Assembly: GCA_016709545.1 (NCBI GenBank)
Contig: JADJMO010000004.1
Span: 62,001-126,000 of the forward strand
DNA: 64,000 nt
From: Myxococcales bacterium
Lineage (GTDB): Bacteria; Myxococcota_A; Polyangia; Polyangiales; JADJMO01
Direction: 5' to 3'
Below the pieces are notes generated by a model. The model did not search any database, was not told the origin of the DNA, and saw nothing but the letters and a program-made list of their open reading frames with translations. Shown in pieces: positions 1 through 12,404 of this stretch; positions within the stretch are counted from its first letter, which is position 1, and each line of letters starts with the position of its first letter. Position numbers and translations under genes: made by a program.

Positions 1-2904
1 GGATGTCACCGGTCCCTGCCCACACATAGCTGCGAGCGGCGATCAGTTCACCATCTCGCAGCACGCGCTTGCGAATCCTCCGCCCGAACCCGTCGTAGTC
101 CATCTCGACGATTGCATCCGGGCGCTGCACACGCACGAGGTCGTCCTCGTCTGCCCACTCGTAGGTCCATTCACCAGCCGCGGTGTGGCGGACTACGAGC
201 CGTCCCTGCAGATCGTACTCGAACGACTCCTCCCCGAGCGACGCCGGTCGCACCAGGTCGTCGTATTGGAAGTCAGGCATACGAGGAGTGCCAGCCGAAT
301 CGTACGCGAGTCGCTCTTCGTCTATCTGAACGCCCGCGTTGAAGAGGCGCCGGGCAGTGATTCGGTTCGAGACATCGACATCATACTGGACCGTCACACC
401 ATCCGAGTGCTGCTCCCGCACGAGGTTCTGGTTGCGATCGTATTCGTAGCGCGACCAGAAAATGACGTGGGGGTCGGCAGTCGTGGCCAGTGCCTCGAGG
501 GGAACGGAGCGATCGAGCAGACGAGCCAACACTTGGTATTCCATGAAGCCGTTGGGGCCACGGCGCTGTCGCAACACCAAAGACTCGTCGAAGACGGCTA
601 GTGTTTCTCCGTTGGGCAACGGTTGGAAGCGAACGGTCCTCTCACCGGCGGTCAGACTCGCGAGTCGTCCGTTGCGACGACCATAGCGAAGAGCAACGCC
701 AACGTCCGCACGCACTCTTTCGACCACGCCCCCTGCCCAGCTGACCTCGACCGCGTGGTCTTGCTGTCGCGTGTGAACGGGCTTATCGTCCCGATCGTAC
801 TGAGTCTCGAGCACGATTCCGTTGTCGACACGAGTGGGACCACTGGCGCCATACTCTATGGCTACGACCCGACCATCAGGACGCTCGATGTTGATGATGC
901 GATCGAGCGTGTCGCTGGTCAGGATGCGACGCCCGTTTGGCGTGCCGATCCAGCTCCGTCGACCGGCCACGTCGAAACCGCCTTCGAACTCCACGCCCTC
1001 GAAGGTGCGGCACCCGATGGGACGCCCCGCGACGTCGAACGTTTGCCGGAAGATCTGGCCGCGCGGGTTCTTGACCCAGACAACGTTTCCTTCGAGATCA
1101 TAGCGATACTCGGTCGTCTCGCCACTGGGTCCTGTAGTTCGTGTGATCCAGCTCTCCCCACCATACTCGATGCGCCAAGTCCTCCCTTGGCCCTCGTCGA
1201 CATTGACGGGCTTGCCGTGCCCATTTCGTCCGATGTGTATGGTCGAGCCGTCGGCGTCACGCTTCCAGACGATCTCGTTTCGTCGGTCCCATCCCCACTC
1301 TGTACGAAAGCCATTTTCATCGATATGAAGGGTTCGCCGTCCCAGATAGTCGAACTCCTGGCGAATCACGCGACCGTCGGCCCACTCCATGGCAACGCAA
1401 TTGCCGTGGTCGTCCCATCGAAAGAACACTTGTTCTCCGGATCGGCTGACCCTTCGTACTGGCAAGCCGCGCGCCTCGAACTCCGTCTCCTCGAAACTGT
1501 GGTCGGCGTGGCGCACGAACGTTTCGTTGCCGCAGCGGTCGTAGCGGCGGAGGACGACAGCCTGACTGGCTTCGTCGAAGTGAACTTCGGTCCCATCGTC
1601 CTCGACGAAGACGATACTTCTTCCGCGTTCTCCAGCTGCGCCGACCGGTCTCCCCTCGTCATCGTAGTCGATGCGATGAACGGAGCCGTCGGGATACGAG
1701 ACTTCGGCGACGTTTCCGGACATCTCGTCGAAGAACGTCTCCTCGACACCACCCGCAGCGTCGACCTCCTTCAGTACTCGACCGGATTCGTCACCGAAGA
1801 TGCGCTCCACACCCCCGAGTGCAGTCTCGACCTCCGTGAAGTACTCGTCTTTGACGTACGTGAACCGCGTGTGGAAGATCCCCTTCCTCGTCCGGTTGTC
1901 TGGCCGGTCGGGGATAACGGGCGAAATGGGCTCTGCGAGTGCCAGGTCGGCACGACCTGGATACTCACACCACGTCTCGACGCAGTAGGCTTCGGCAGTC
2001 TCGCCATCGTAGCGATAGAAGGCCGTCAAACCCTCTGCGTCACAATGTTGGACCAGTAAATGGTTCGAATAGGAGTAACTAGATGCCTGCTCCTCGGCAT
2101 CGACCACGCGAACCAAGTCTCCCGCTGCCGAGTACTCGTAGCCGACCAGCTGCAGCCATTGGGTACACGTAGCGTCCGTTGCGACGTACACACCCCTGAT
2201 CCGCTGGCCGTCACCGTCGATTCGATAGGCCCGGCCTGCGCTGTCAATGAGCCCGTGCAGACGTCCCTCTGCATCACGCTGAAGCTCGATTCGGTTGCCG
2301 TTGCGATCCACCACGGCGGTCAGTAGGTGACGCCCGCGCACTGGGGGCCCGAAGTGGAACCGCTTGCCCCCCTCGTCGGGGATGCGCAGCAACAGTCCGG
2401 CCCCGTCGCGACGGAGCAGCCAGCCGAGCTCGCTGCGAACATACTCGTCCGAGGTTGGGAGTTCGGGAATCCATGCGCTGCCGCACCACCCTCGAAGATG
2501 GTGGCCCTCCTCCGCTCGATGACGGCCGTCCACCCAAAGGAATGGGACCACCACCCGAGCTCCGACGAGACATCAGAGGCCTTCGAATCGTAGCTCCTCT
2601 CCCAGCGCAAGGGAGCAGGCCCAGCCGAAGCGAAGTCTAAGTACTGGATGAGCACAGCGCCGGTGACCGGACAGACCGGGTCGCCTTTGGTCTTGCCACC
2701 CTTCTTGTTCTTGCCCTTCGCCGCCCCTTTCTTGCCGCCGCTCGCGCTCTTCTTCCCCTTCTTCTTCGCCGCCCCCTTCTTGCCCTTCCCCTTCTTGGAC
2801 CCCTTCCCGCCAGCGCCGCCACCGCCCCCGCCCCCTGCTTTCACTGCCACTCCGGGACACATTCCAGGGATCGGGGGCACATTCGGGGCAGGAGATGTCC
2901 GCAT
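1..2904 (-). CDS. Rhs/YD-repeat protein, 5' part, frameshifted and cut by the window edge
   Basis: Rhs proteins form a hollow YD-repeat shell, usually around a C-terminal toxin or adhesive domain. The first residues (about 1-25) are a PAAR-like start with the motif NVPPIPGMCPGVAV, followed by a Gly run and a 50-residue Lys/Gly/Ala linker. The Rhs N-terminal domain (GDPVCPVTGAV, then LRWERSYDSKASD and LGWWSHSFGW) starts near residue 72. The frame breaks near 2464, where one base seems missing on the reverse strand (expected reading ...GFPELPTSDEYV...). From there another reverse frame stays open to base 1, with YD-type repeats such as EYRYDLEGNVVW, RIDYDDEGRPVG and FEYDLQGRLVVR. The C-terminal tip and any toxin lie outside the window. 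I judge the break to be a sequencing indel, but a true pseudogene cannot be excluded. Confidence 0.85.
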
Positions 2905-2989
2905 TTTGAGGTTCCCTCAGGCTATCGGGCGGAATCGCCGAGTCCAAGCCTCCTGTGGGTAGGCCAGGGTGCGCCCCCGTTGCCCGGCC

Positions 2990-3017
2990 TTGACACCGGC
3001 CACCGCCCCGCTACTGT
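2990..3017 (+). promoter_or_regulatory. Putative sigma-70 type promoter of rpsO-pnp
   Basis: A perfect TTGACA at 2990-2995 is followed after 16 bases by TACTGT at 3012-3017, in the 200-base space between the divergent Rhs gene and rpsO. This would give a leader of about 80 bases. A GGAGG at 3092-3096 lies 8 bases before the rpsO ATG. The -10 match is only partial. Confidence 0.5.
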
Positions 3018-3104
3018 CCGCCCCCCCTGAAAACCGGCCCGCGAGGGCCTTTCCCTGAGCTGGTCCAGCCCCATGGCCAGACTGGCTCCGCGGAGGACGA
3101 CACG

Positions 3105-3371
3105 ATGCTCCACGCCGACAAGAAGACCGCGATCATCCAGCAGTTCCAGCAGAAGGAAGGCGACACCGGGTCGCCCGAGGTCCAGGTCGCCCTCCTCACC
3201 GAGCGCATCACCTACCTGACCGAGCACTTCCGCACCCACGCGAAGGACCACCACTCGCGCCGCGGTCTGCTCAAGATGGTCTCGAGCCGCCGCCGTCTGC
3301 TCGACTACCTGAAGAAGACCAACCTCGACCGCTACCGCAAGGTCGTCGCGGCGCTCAACCTCCGCAAGTAA
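3105..3371 (+). CDS. rpsO: 30S ribosomal protein S15
   Basis: Primary 16S rRNA-binding protein of the small subunit platform, needed for ordered 30S assembly. The 88 residues match the usual length. The family signature is visible at about residues 50-80 (HHSRRGLLKMVSSRRRLLDYL, shown here in part, then LDRYRKVV). The ATG is preceded by GGAGG at a spacing of 8. It lies upstream of pnp, the classical rpsO-pnp order, in which PNPase and S15 are co-transcribed and the transcript is subject to RNase processing. The frame is intact, unlike that of pnp. Confidence 0.98.
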   Translation: MLHADKKTAIIQQFQQKEGDTGSPEVQVALLTERITYLTEHFRTHAKDHHSRRGLLKMVSSRRRLLDYLKKTNLDRYRKVVAALNLRK

Positions 3372-3390
3372 GCCTGCGAGGCATCGTCGG

Positions 3391-3427
3391 GGCTGCCCTC
3401 CAGCAGAGGGTGGCCTCGTCGCTTTTT
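3391..3427 (+). terminator. Hairpin with T run between rpsO and pnp
   Basis: GGC-TG-CCCTC and GAGGG-TG-GCC pair around the loop CAGCA, and five T residues follow at 3423-3427. It lies 20 bases after the rpsO stop. It could act as a partial terminator or processing site that lowers pnp relative to rpsO, as known for rpsO-pnp operons in other bacteria. The stem is short, with an internal mismatch. Confidence 0.45.
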
Positions 3428-3643
3428 GTCCCCGACGTGGCGGCGCGCGGCGGACCGGACGTGCTATGAGCGCCGGTCAATCGAGAAGAACACCGACCCC
3501 TGGACGGTTCGTTCGCTCTTCGATGGATGCTCGGCACCCGATTCGTGGTCGTGGGTGGCGGACATGCACCGGGGAACGAAGAATCCCGAAGGGAACCGTC
3601 GGCGTCGCGGCGCGCACGCGCCAGAGCAACGGGTCTTGCCTCC

Positions 3644-5894
<2,251 letters not shown>

Positions 5895-5915
5895 CTCACT
5901 CCCTCACGCGCACCG

Positions 5916-5944
5916 AGCCCCTCTGCACGCCGTGCAGGGGGGCT
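5916..5944. terminator. Strong hairpin between convergent pnp and lipoprotein gene
   Basis: A 13-bp stem with one G-T pair (AGCCCCTCTGCAC / GTGCAGGGGGGCT) closes a 3-base loop. It lies between the pnp stop (5894) and the stop of the convergent lipoprotein gene (5951). No T run follows, so it may stop transcription from both sides inefficiently or protect 3' ends. Confidence 0.65.
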
Positions 5945-5950
5945 TCGTGC

Positions 5951-6403
5951 TCAGGGCAGGCAAGTACACGGGGTGGAGGCGCCGCTCACGTAGCTGCAGT
6001 CGAACCAGCCATCGAGCAGGCAGTTGAGCAGGCACGAGTAGTCCTCGAGGGGCAGCTTGCAGGTGCCGCTGGAGCAGTAGGTGCACGCGCCGCCGACCGT
6101 GCCCGTGTCGAGCACGGTGCCCGTGTCGGGATCGCTGCCCGTGTCGGGGTCGCCCGTGTCGGGGTCGGTGCCCGTGTCGGGATCCACGCCGCTGTCCGTG
6201 ATCGTCGAGTCCTTGGCGGTGCCGGAGTCCGGCGTCGCGCCGGTGTCCTTGGCGTCGCCGACGCTGCTGTCCTTGACGCTGGTGTCGCCGCCCACCGCGG
6301 AGTCGACGCGCGCTCGCGTGCCGAGGTCGGCGTCGGTCTCGGCCGAGACGCACCCGACGAAGCCCAGGGCCAGCGCACCGGTCAGCAACTTCCTCCGCAC
6401 CAT
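5951..6403 (-). CDS. Small putative lipoprotein with Asp-Thr repeats and Cys-rich end
   Basis: 150 residues with no family I recognise. The N-terminus MVRRKLLTGALALGFVGC is a signal peptide with a plausible lipobox ending at Cys18. Residues about 25-105 are low complexity, rich in Asp, Thr, Ser and Gly, with repeated DPDTG and DTG units that look like a flexible stalk. The last 45 residues hold eight Cys (CTYC, CKLPL, CLLNC, CTC), probably as disulfides in the periplasm or at the cell surface. Convergent with pnp and divergent from msrB. The protein at 22789 has a similar layout (lipobox, DTG stalk, Cys-rich end) but a different Cys pattern. Confidence 0.7.
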   Translation of the reverse strand: MVRRKLLTGALALGFVGCVSAETDADLGTRARVDSAVGGDTSVKDSSVGDAKDTGATPDSGTAKDSTITDSGVDPDTGTDPDTGDPDTGSDPDTGTVLDTGTVGGACTYCSSGTCKLPLEDYSCLLNCLLDGWFDCSYVSGASTPCTCLP

Positions 6404-6454
6404 GGGGTGAGACTAGCGCGAAACCCGGGACAGGCCCGCGACGTAGGTCTTCCC

Positions 6455-6964
6455 ATGGATCGGCGAACCACCCTGCTCTCCCTCCTCGCGCGCGTCGGCT
6501 GCCGCAGGCCACAGCCATCCGGCCCCGTTCCCGCGGCGAGCGCGCCGTCGGCGGCTCCGGACCCGATCTCCGGAAAGGTGGTCAAGAGCGAGGCCGAGTG
6601 GAAGAAGGCGCTCGGCCCCGACGCCTTCCACGTGCTGCGCGAGAAGGGCACCGAGCCCGCGTTCAGCGGCGCGTACCACGACGCGCACGAGCCCGCGCTC
6701 TACGCGTGCGCGGGCTGCGGACAGCGCCTGTTCGACAGCGACCACAAGTTCGACTCGGGCACTGGCTGGCCGAGCTTCTACCAACCGCTCACGCCGAAGG
6801 CCGTGCTCGAGCGCGAGGATCGCTCCTACGGGATGGTGCGCACCGAGGTGGAGTGCGCCCGCTGCGACGGCCACCTCGGCCACGTGTTCGACGACGGGCC
6901 GAAGCCCACGGGGCTGCGCTACTGCATCAACTCGCTCGCCCTGCAGGCCGTGAAGAAGGCCTGA
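6455..6964 (+). CDS. msrB: Peptide-methionine (R)-S-oxide reductase with export signal
   Basis: Reduces methionine R-sulfoxide in oxidised proteins. The SelR fold spans about residues 45-165. Zinc-binding pairs are Cys85/Cys88 (CAGC) and Cys134/Cys137 (CARC), and catalytic Cys157 sits in GLRYCINSLAL. GTGWPSFY and HLGHVFDDGP are also family motifs. The first 40 residues are extra: a short hydrophobic stretch, a possible lipobox at Cys16, then a Pro/Ala/Ser linker. The enzyme is therefore probably exported or membrane-anchored and repairs envelope proteins. Start at 6455; a start at 6407 in the same frame would add a charged lead before the signal. It stands alone, with pilin and regulator genes facing it. 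Confidence 0.93.
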   Translation: MDRRTTLLSLLARVGCRRPQPSGPVPAASAPSAAPDPISGKVVKSEAEWKKALGPDAFHVLREKGTEPAFSGAYHDAHEPALYACAGCGQRLFDSDHKFDSGTGWPSFYQPLTPKAVLEREDRSYGMVRTEVECARCDGHLGHVFDDGPKPTGLRYCINSLALQAVKKA

Positions 6965-6998
6965 GCCGAAGCCCAGGCGGCTCCAGCGGGGCAGTGAG

Positions 6999-7568
6999 CT
7001 ATTCGCCGGGCTTCTCGGTGTAGAGGATCGTGGTGAACGAGGTGGCCACGACCTTGGAGAACACCCCGTTGCCGTCGATGTCGGCCATCGCGGTGACGAC
7101 ATACCAGGGCTTCTTGATGAGCGAGCCGTTCATGCCCGTCCAGTTGAGGGCGCTGCCTTCGATGGTCACGACGAGGCCGCGACAGTCCGGGTCGCAGACG
7201 TCACCGTCGGCGACCGTGGCGTAGCCGAACCAGACGGGCGCGCTCGCGTTCACGCCGAGGCGGCTCCATTCGCTCTTGCACCAGGTGCACGGCGAACCCC
7301 ATGGCGTGGTGACGGCGCCCGGCGTCTGGCGGGGGTAGAGGTGCGGCGGAGCGAGGCCGTTGGAGACGTCGAGGTAGCGGCCGGTGTGCGAGAAATAGGC
7401 CTCTTGCGCGCCCTTGGTCGCCTGGATGATCTCGCTCGCCTCGGCCATGCGGGCGGTCTTCGTGTAGCGGGCGAAGCCGACCGCCGCGAGGATCGCGATC
7501 ACCCCGATGATGGCCACGACCACCATCAGCTCGATCAGCGTCATGCCCCGCCGGCTCGATCGGTTCAT
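6999..7568 (-). CDS. Type IV pilin-like protein (prepilin)
   Basis: 189 residues starting at MNRSSRRGMTLIELMVVVAI. The class III signal is clear: prepilin peptidase site after Gly8, Glu at position +5 of the mature protein, and a 20-residue hydrophobic helix. The rest has a short globular domain with two Cys in TWC and two in CDPDC. It may be a major or minor pilin or a type II secretion pseudopilin. No other pilus assembly gene is nearby. Directly downstream of a sigma-54-type response regulator (gap 50 bases), which recalls pilR-pilA regulation; that link is inference. Confidence 0.85.
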   Translation of the reverse strand: MNRSSRRGMTLIELMVVVAIIGVIAILAAVGFARYTKTARMAEASEIIQATKGAQEAYFSHTGRYLDVSNGLAPPHLYPRQTPGAVTTPWGSPCTWCKSEWSRLGVNASAPVWFGYATVADGDVCDPDCRGLVVTIEGSALNWTGMNGSLIKKPWYVVTAMADIDGNGVFSKVVATSFTTILYTEKPGE

Positions 7569-7618
7569 CGCCACCGATGGTAGCACCCAGGAGCGGCGAC
7601 TGGAGCGCGCCGAGAACG

Positions 7619-8967
7619 CTAGTCGCCCGCGAGCCCGAGGCGGCGCATGACGCGGCGGAAGTTCGCGCGGTCCATGCCCGCGCGCCGGGCGGCCTCGGAC
7701 ACGTTGCCCTCGGTGCGCCGCAGGATGGCCTGCACGTACTGGCGCTCGAACGCCTCGACGGCGCGCTCTCGGGCGTCGGTGAAGGGCAAGGTGGTCAAAG
7801 AGGTCCATGGCGGGGCTGGCCTCGGTGATCGGCAGGGGCGAGGTCGCGCTCCTCGATCGACTCGGAGACGCTGAGCACCACCGCGCGGGTGACCACGTTC
7901 TCGAGTTCGCGGATGTTGCCCGGCCAGCCGTAGGTGGCGATCCGTGCGCGGGCGCCCTCGCTGAGGCCGCGCGTCGTGCGACCGTGGCGCTGGGCGGCCC
8001 GCTGGACGAAGGCGTCGGCGAGCAGCTCCACGTCGCCGCCGCGTTCCCGGAGCGGGGGGACGGTGACGCGCAGGACGTCGAGGCGATAGAACAGGTCTTC
8101 GCGGAAGCTCTTGGCGCGCACCGCGTTGGCGAGGTCGACGTTGGTGGCCGCGACGATGCGCACGTCGAACGGCTGCTCGATCGTGGACCCGACCGGCCGG
8201 ACCACGCCCTCCTGGAGGAGCCGCAGCAGCTTGCCCTGTAGCGGCAACGCGAGCTCGCCGACCTCGTCGAGGAACAGCGTGCCCCCGCTCGCGTGCTCGA
8301 AGAGACCCTTGCGGTCGGAGTTGGCCCCGGAGAACGCGCCCTTCACGTGGCCGTGGAGCTCGGCGTCGAACAGCTGCTCGGGCACCGCGGCCACGTTGAC
8401 CGCGACGAACGGCCCACTGCGACCGCTCGCCGCGTGGATCTCGCGCGCGACGAGCTCTTTGCCGACGCCGCTCTCACCGACCACGAGCACGGTGGCGGAG
8501 GACGACGCGACCTTGCCGATCTCGCGGCGGAGGCGCTCCATCGGCGCCGAGCTGCCGAGCATCTGCGCGGCACCGACCGCGATCTTCTCGCTCGCCCGCG
8601 GCGCGATCGCGCGCTGTAGCGCCTCGATCACGACCCGGGTGCCGTCGAACGGCTTCTGGAGGAAGTCGAGGGCTCCCTCCTTCATGGCCCGCACCGCGGT
8701 GTCGATGGTGCCGAGCCCGGTCATCAAGACGACGCCGAGCTCGGGGCGACGGCGACGGATTTCTCCGAGGAGCTCGAGGCCCCCGAGGACGGGCATGGAG
8801 ACGTCGAGGAGCGCAGCGTCGAACAGCTCGAGGTCGAGCGCGGCGAGCGCGTCCATTCCGTTGCCCACGCTGACCACGCGCATCTCCGCGCGGGTGAGGG
8901 CTCGTTCGAGCAACGTGCGAACCCCCGGGTCATCGTCGGCGAGGAGCACCGTCGGTGCTGTCACCAT
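7619..8967 (-). CDS. NtrC-family sigma-54 response regulator, frameshifted near its 3' end
   Basis: Receiver domain (residues 5-118, acceptor Asp55 in LLDVSMP), AAA+ sigma-54 activator domain (Walker A GESGVGKE; Walker B FLDEVGEL; YGWPGNIRELENVV) and a Fis-type helix-turn-helix (VSEAARRAGMDRANFRRVMRRLG). The sigma-54 contact loop reads GAFSGA instead of GAFTGA. The C-terminal frame is displaced by two apparent one-base insertions, near 7839 (GGGG run) and 7788 (AA). Bridging both gives ...ITEASPAMDLFDHLPFTDARERAVEAF... and stop TAG at 7619. No histidine kinase gene is adjacent. It lies between the pilin gene and a REC-EAL gene, all on the same strand. Confidence 0.9.
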
Positions 8968-9045
8968 CGGTCCACTCTAACGGGTTTCCGCCGGGAGGTG
9001 GCGGAGCGCGAGCGGAGAAACCTCGGAGCTTTCTTGCGTACAGTG

Positions 9046-10195
9046 TCACCCAGCGAACGGATTCACGAAGGGGGGACTTGGACGGGCGAACAGGTATCCC
9101 TGCATCCACCGCGCGCCGAGATCTTGCAGTGCGTCGTCCTCGGCCTGCGTCTCCACGCCTTCGAGGATCGCGAGGGTCCGCTTGCGAGAACAGACCTGCA
9201 GCATCGCGGCGACGATCTGCTGACGCACCTCGTCTCCATCGATGCCACGGACGAGCGACATGTCGACCTTGACGAAGTCGGGCGCGAGCTCGACGAACAG
9301 GGCGAGGCTGGAGTAGCCGGCGCCGAGATCGTCGATGGCCACGCGGTAGCCGCGCGCGCGCAGGTCCGCGATGGCCGACTTCACGTCGGCGCGGCCGTTC
9401 AGGCGCGCCTGTTCGGTGAGCTCGAGGACCACCCGGTGGGCGTACGGCGCGAGCGGGTCGTCGGCCGAGAACAGCAGCGGGTCGGTGAGATCGTCGGCCT
9501 GCAGGTTCACGAAGAGCAGGGGCCCGTCGGGCAGGTTCTTCGCGGCCTCGCCGATGGCGGCGCGCACGCCGCGAGACAGCTCACGGCTCTTGTCCACCCG
9601 CGCCGCGTCGGAGAGCAGCGCGAGCGGCGAGCGGTACGCGACGTCCTGACAGCGGAGCAGCGCCTCGTAGGCGAACACCCGGCGATGGCGCACGTCGACG
9701 ATCGGCTGGAACAGGCAGTAGATCTGGCCGAGGGCCGAGGTGACCCGGCGATCGAGCTCGTTGAGCCGCGCGTCCTCCGAGTTCATGATCGCCGACACCG
9801 ACGGCGCGGGCGCGCCCTCGAGGGCGAGGATCAGCGTCTCGCGCAGCTTGGCGAGATCGATGGGCTTGGTGAGGACGCGGTAGGCGCCGGCCTCGAAGAT
9901 CGCGACCGCGTTGGCGACCTTGCTGGTGCCGGTGGCGACGACGATCCGCACGCCGGGGAAGTGGTGTCGGGTCGCGCGGATGACGTCCATGCCGCTGCCG
10001 TCGGCGAGGCCGAGGTCGGTCCAGGACGAGCGCCGGACTCGGGCCATCGGCGAGGCGGCTCTTGGCCTCGGTGGCGGTGGCGACCCATTCACAGGGAAGA
10101 CCCATCTGGTCGAGCACGGCGCGATAGACACCAGCGAGGGCCTCATCGTCCTCGACGACCAGGACGCGTTCGTTGGGGTGGTGGACGAAGCCCAT
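9046..10195 (-). CDS. Response regulator with EAL cyclic-di-GMP phosphodiesterase domain, frameshifted
   Basis: Receiver domain followed by an EAL domain that hydrolyses c-di-GMP. The start at 10195 gives MGFVHHPNERVLVVEDDEAL. The frame breaks near 10021, at the phosphorylation site: removing one base gives LVLTDLGLADGSGMDVI, so the acceptor Asp is present. The EAL domain has the catalytic pattern: EALLR, FVNLQ, ELTEQ, AIDDLGAGYSSL, KVDMSLV, LEGVET and QGYLFARP. It is therefore probably active. It lies upstream of the NtrC-like gene on the same strand with a gap of 78 bases, suggesting joint regulation of motility or surface behaviour. About 382 residues once repaired. Confidence 0.9.
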
Positions 10196-10264
10196 GTTGA
10201 TTGCCTCCACTCGGCGAACGGACCGGCGTCGACAAGCTTTATCCACGAGCGACCTAACATCGCT

Positions 10265-12378
10265 TCAGGGGGGTCGAGGAGCGAGCAGCGCCCCGGAGAA
10301 CACGTCGAAGATCCCGCGAAAACCGGCGCTCGCCGCGCTCTTGCCGGTGGAGCGCAGGGTGAGGAGGTGGCCGCCCGCGGCGAGCCAGCGCGGCGCGCTC
10401 GGAGTGCCTACCCGCGCCGACAGCGTGGGCGCGTATCCGTCGACGTCGAAGAGCGGCGCACCGTCGAGCTGCACGGAGAAGGACCCGAAGTCGGGCCCGA
10501 CGAGGCCGTCGAGCCGGAGGGCGTACGTCCCCTCGCGCGCCACCGAGAAGGGGATCTGCAGGCTCGCGCCGGGCTCCACCGCGAACAGCTCCAGGCCCGC
10601 GTCCCCGCTCGCGTCGACGCCGCAGCACTTCTTCGGGTGGACGATCCGCGATCCGAGGCCCGTGGGTCGACCCAGCTCGGCCACGCGCGCTCGAGCTCCA
10701 GGGTGAGGCCCGGGCGAGGAGGTGGGATGACGCGGGCGTCGTGGACGTCGTTCACGAGCAGCGAGTGCACGCCGAGCTCGGGGCGGCGGCGGCGGAGCTC
10801 GAGCAGGCCCGAGCCGTCGAAGCGGACCAGGATTCGATCGGGGCCGTCGGCCCAGGGGTCGAAGGCGCCGATCCAGGACAGCTCGTCGGCGGTGACGAAG
10901 ATCCCGCGCGCGATGCCCTGCTCGTCCACGAGCTTGCGGAGATCGACGCGATCCGCGTTGAGCCGGCGCACCGCGATGACGCCGAAGGTCCACCGCGGCA
11001 CGGCGGCCAGCGCGGCGGCGAGCGGGAGGGTGACGAGCAGGCGGGGCGTGGCGACGAGCGCCCGCGCGGCGAGCACGAAGAGGACGGGCGCGAGCGGGAA
11101 CAGGTGCCGGGCCCCGAAGACGGGCGCGTTGCCGTAGTAGAAGAGCCCGTAGGCGAGGGTGAACACGAGCGCGCCCGCGCCGAGCACGAGGTCCCGACGG
11201 TCTCGGCGCAGGAGAGGCGCGGCGAAGGCGAGCAGGCCGAGGGGTGCAAAGCCGAACAGGTCGCCGGGCAGCGCGGCCGCCCGCTCTCTCACGACCCGCA
11301 GCGCGTCGCCCGGCCCGTAGCCGTCGGGCCCGAAAGAGAGGCGCTCGGTCTCGTGCTCGACGAGACACCCGACGTCGGTCCCGAAGCCCAGGCGATGGCA
11401 GGTCGGCGGCCAGTCGCTCCGCGCGAAATGTTCGGCCTGGGTGGGCCGCAGGAGATGCCCCGTCGCGACCCACTGGTGCCCGAGCAAGAGCGCCACGAAC
11501 GGCGCGGCGCCGAGCGCCACGAGCGCGAAGCTGCGCAGCGGGGCGCGCCGCACGGCCAGGAACCCGAGCACGAGGCTGGCGATCACGAGGCCGTCGAGGA
11601 GCCGCGCCGAGAACGCCCAGCCGAGCGCGAGGCCGAGCACGAGCGGGTGCAACGGCGTCCCCTTGCCCTGGTCGATCTCGAGCGCGAGCGCGAGCGCGAA
11701 GGTGCCGAGGGCCGCGACGAAGGCGTGCGAGAGCAGGTCGCCGGTCTCGAGGGCCCGCGCGAACGAGGGCAACGACACGAGCACGGCGAGACGGGCGGCG
11801 CGCGCCTCGGCGGGCGTGGTCGAGAACGCGCGTCCGAGGCGACACTGCGCGAGGACGAGCAGCGCCGCGACCAGGGGACCCGCGAGCATCGGCGCGCCGA
11901 GCGGGACGAGCGGCGCGAGGAAGAGCGGGAAACCAGGCGGGAAGACGCCGTGCAGCCGCCCGTCGGCGCCCGCGAACAGGAATCGACCCGAGAAGGCCTG
12001 GGTGGGCTCGGGCACGGGCATGCCGAAGTGGAGGTGCGACAGCGCCCGCGCCTCGAACAGGTAGACGTTCGCGTCGATCGAGAGGGCCCGCGCGCGGAGC
12101 GGGCCGAACACCAGCGCCGCCGAGATCGCGGCCGCGACCGCCGCCGCGCCGAGCGCGAAGCCGCGATCGGAGGGGCGCTCGACGGCCCGGAGGGCGAGCG
12201 TCGCGAGGCGAGGGACCGCGAACACGAGGGCGAGACACGCGCAGGTCCCGAGGACGACGAGCAGGGTCGAGCGCTCGCGGCCAGGGGCGAGCCCGCGGAA
12301 CGACAGTCCCACCCAGACCGCGAGGAGCGTCGCGCCGGCGAGTACGGCTGGATCTTTCCGAGGGAGAGCGCGTTCCAC
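10265..12378 (-). CDS. Multi-pass membrane glycosyltransferase (GT-C, ArnT/PMT-like), frameshifted
   Basis: About 704 residues after repair. The N-terminal two thirds has ten or more hydrophobic segments. After the first helices comes a loop with DANVYLFEARAL, which resembles the acidic catalytic loop of GT-C enzymes that use polyprenyl-linked sugars. GHQWVATG, YYGNAPVFGARHLFPL and a luminal loop follow. The C-terminus from about residue 570 is soluble and beta-rich (GASLQIPFSVAREGTYALRL, GGHLLTLRSTG) and may bind carbohydrate. The frame breaks near 10665, where one C seems missing from a CCC run. GTG start at 12378; the codons before it run into the tandem repeat. Substrate unknown. Confidence 0.75.
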
Positions 12379-12404
12379 CGATCGGGCCGCGCGACGATAC
12401 CATG

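Noticed and set aside
623..2059. Forward gene of 478 codons in the Rhs region
   Set aside because: The reverse strand reads continuous YD repeats over the same bases; the forward frame is a shadow.
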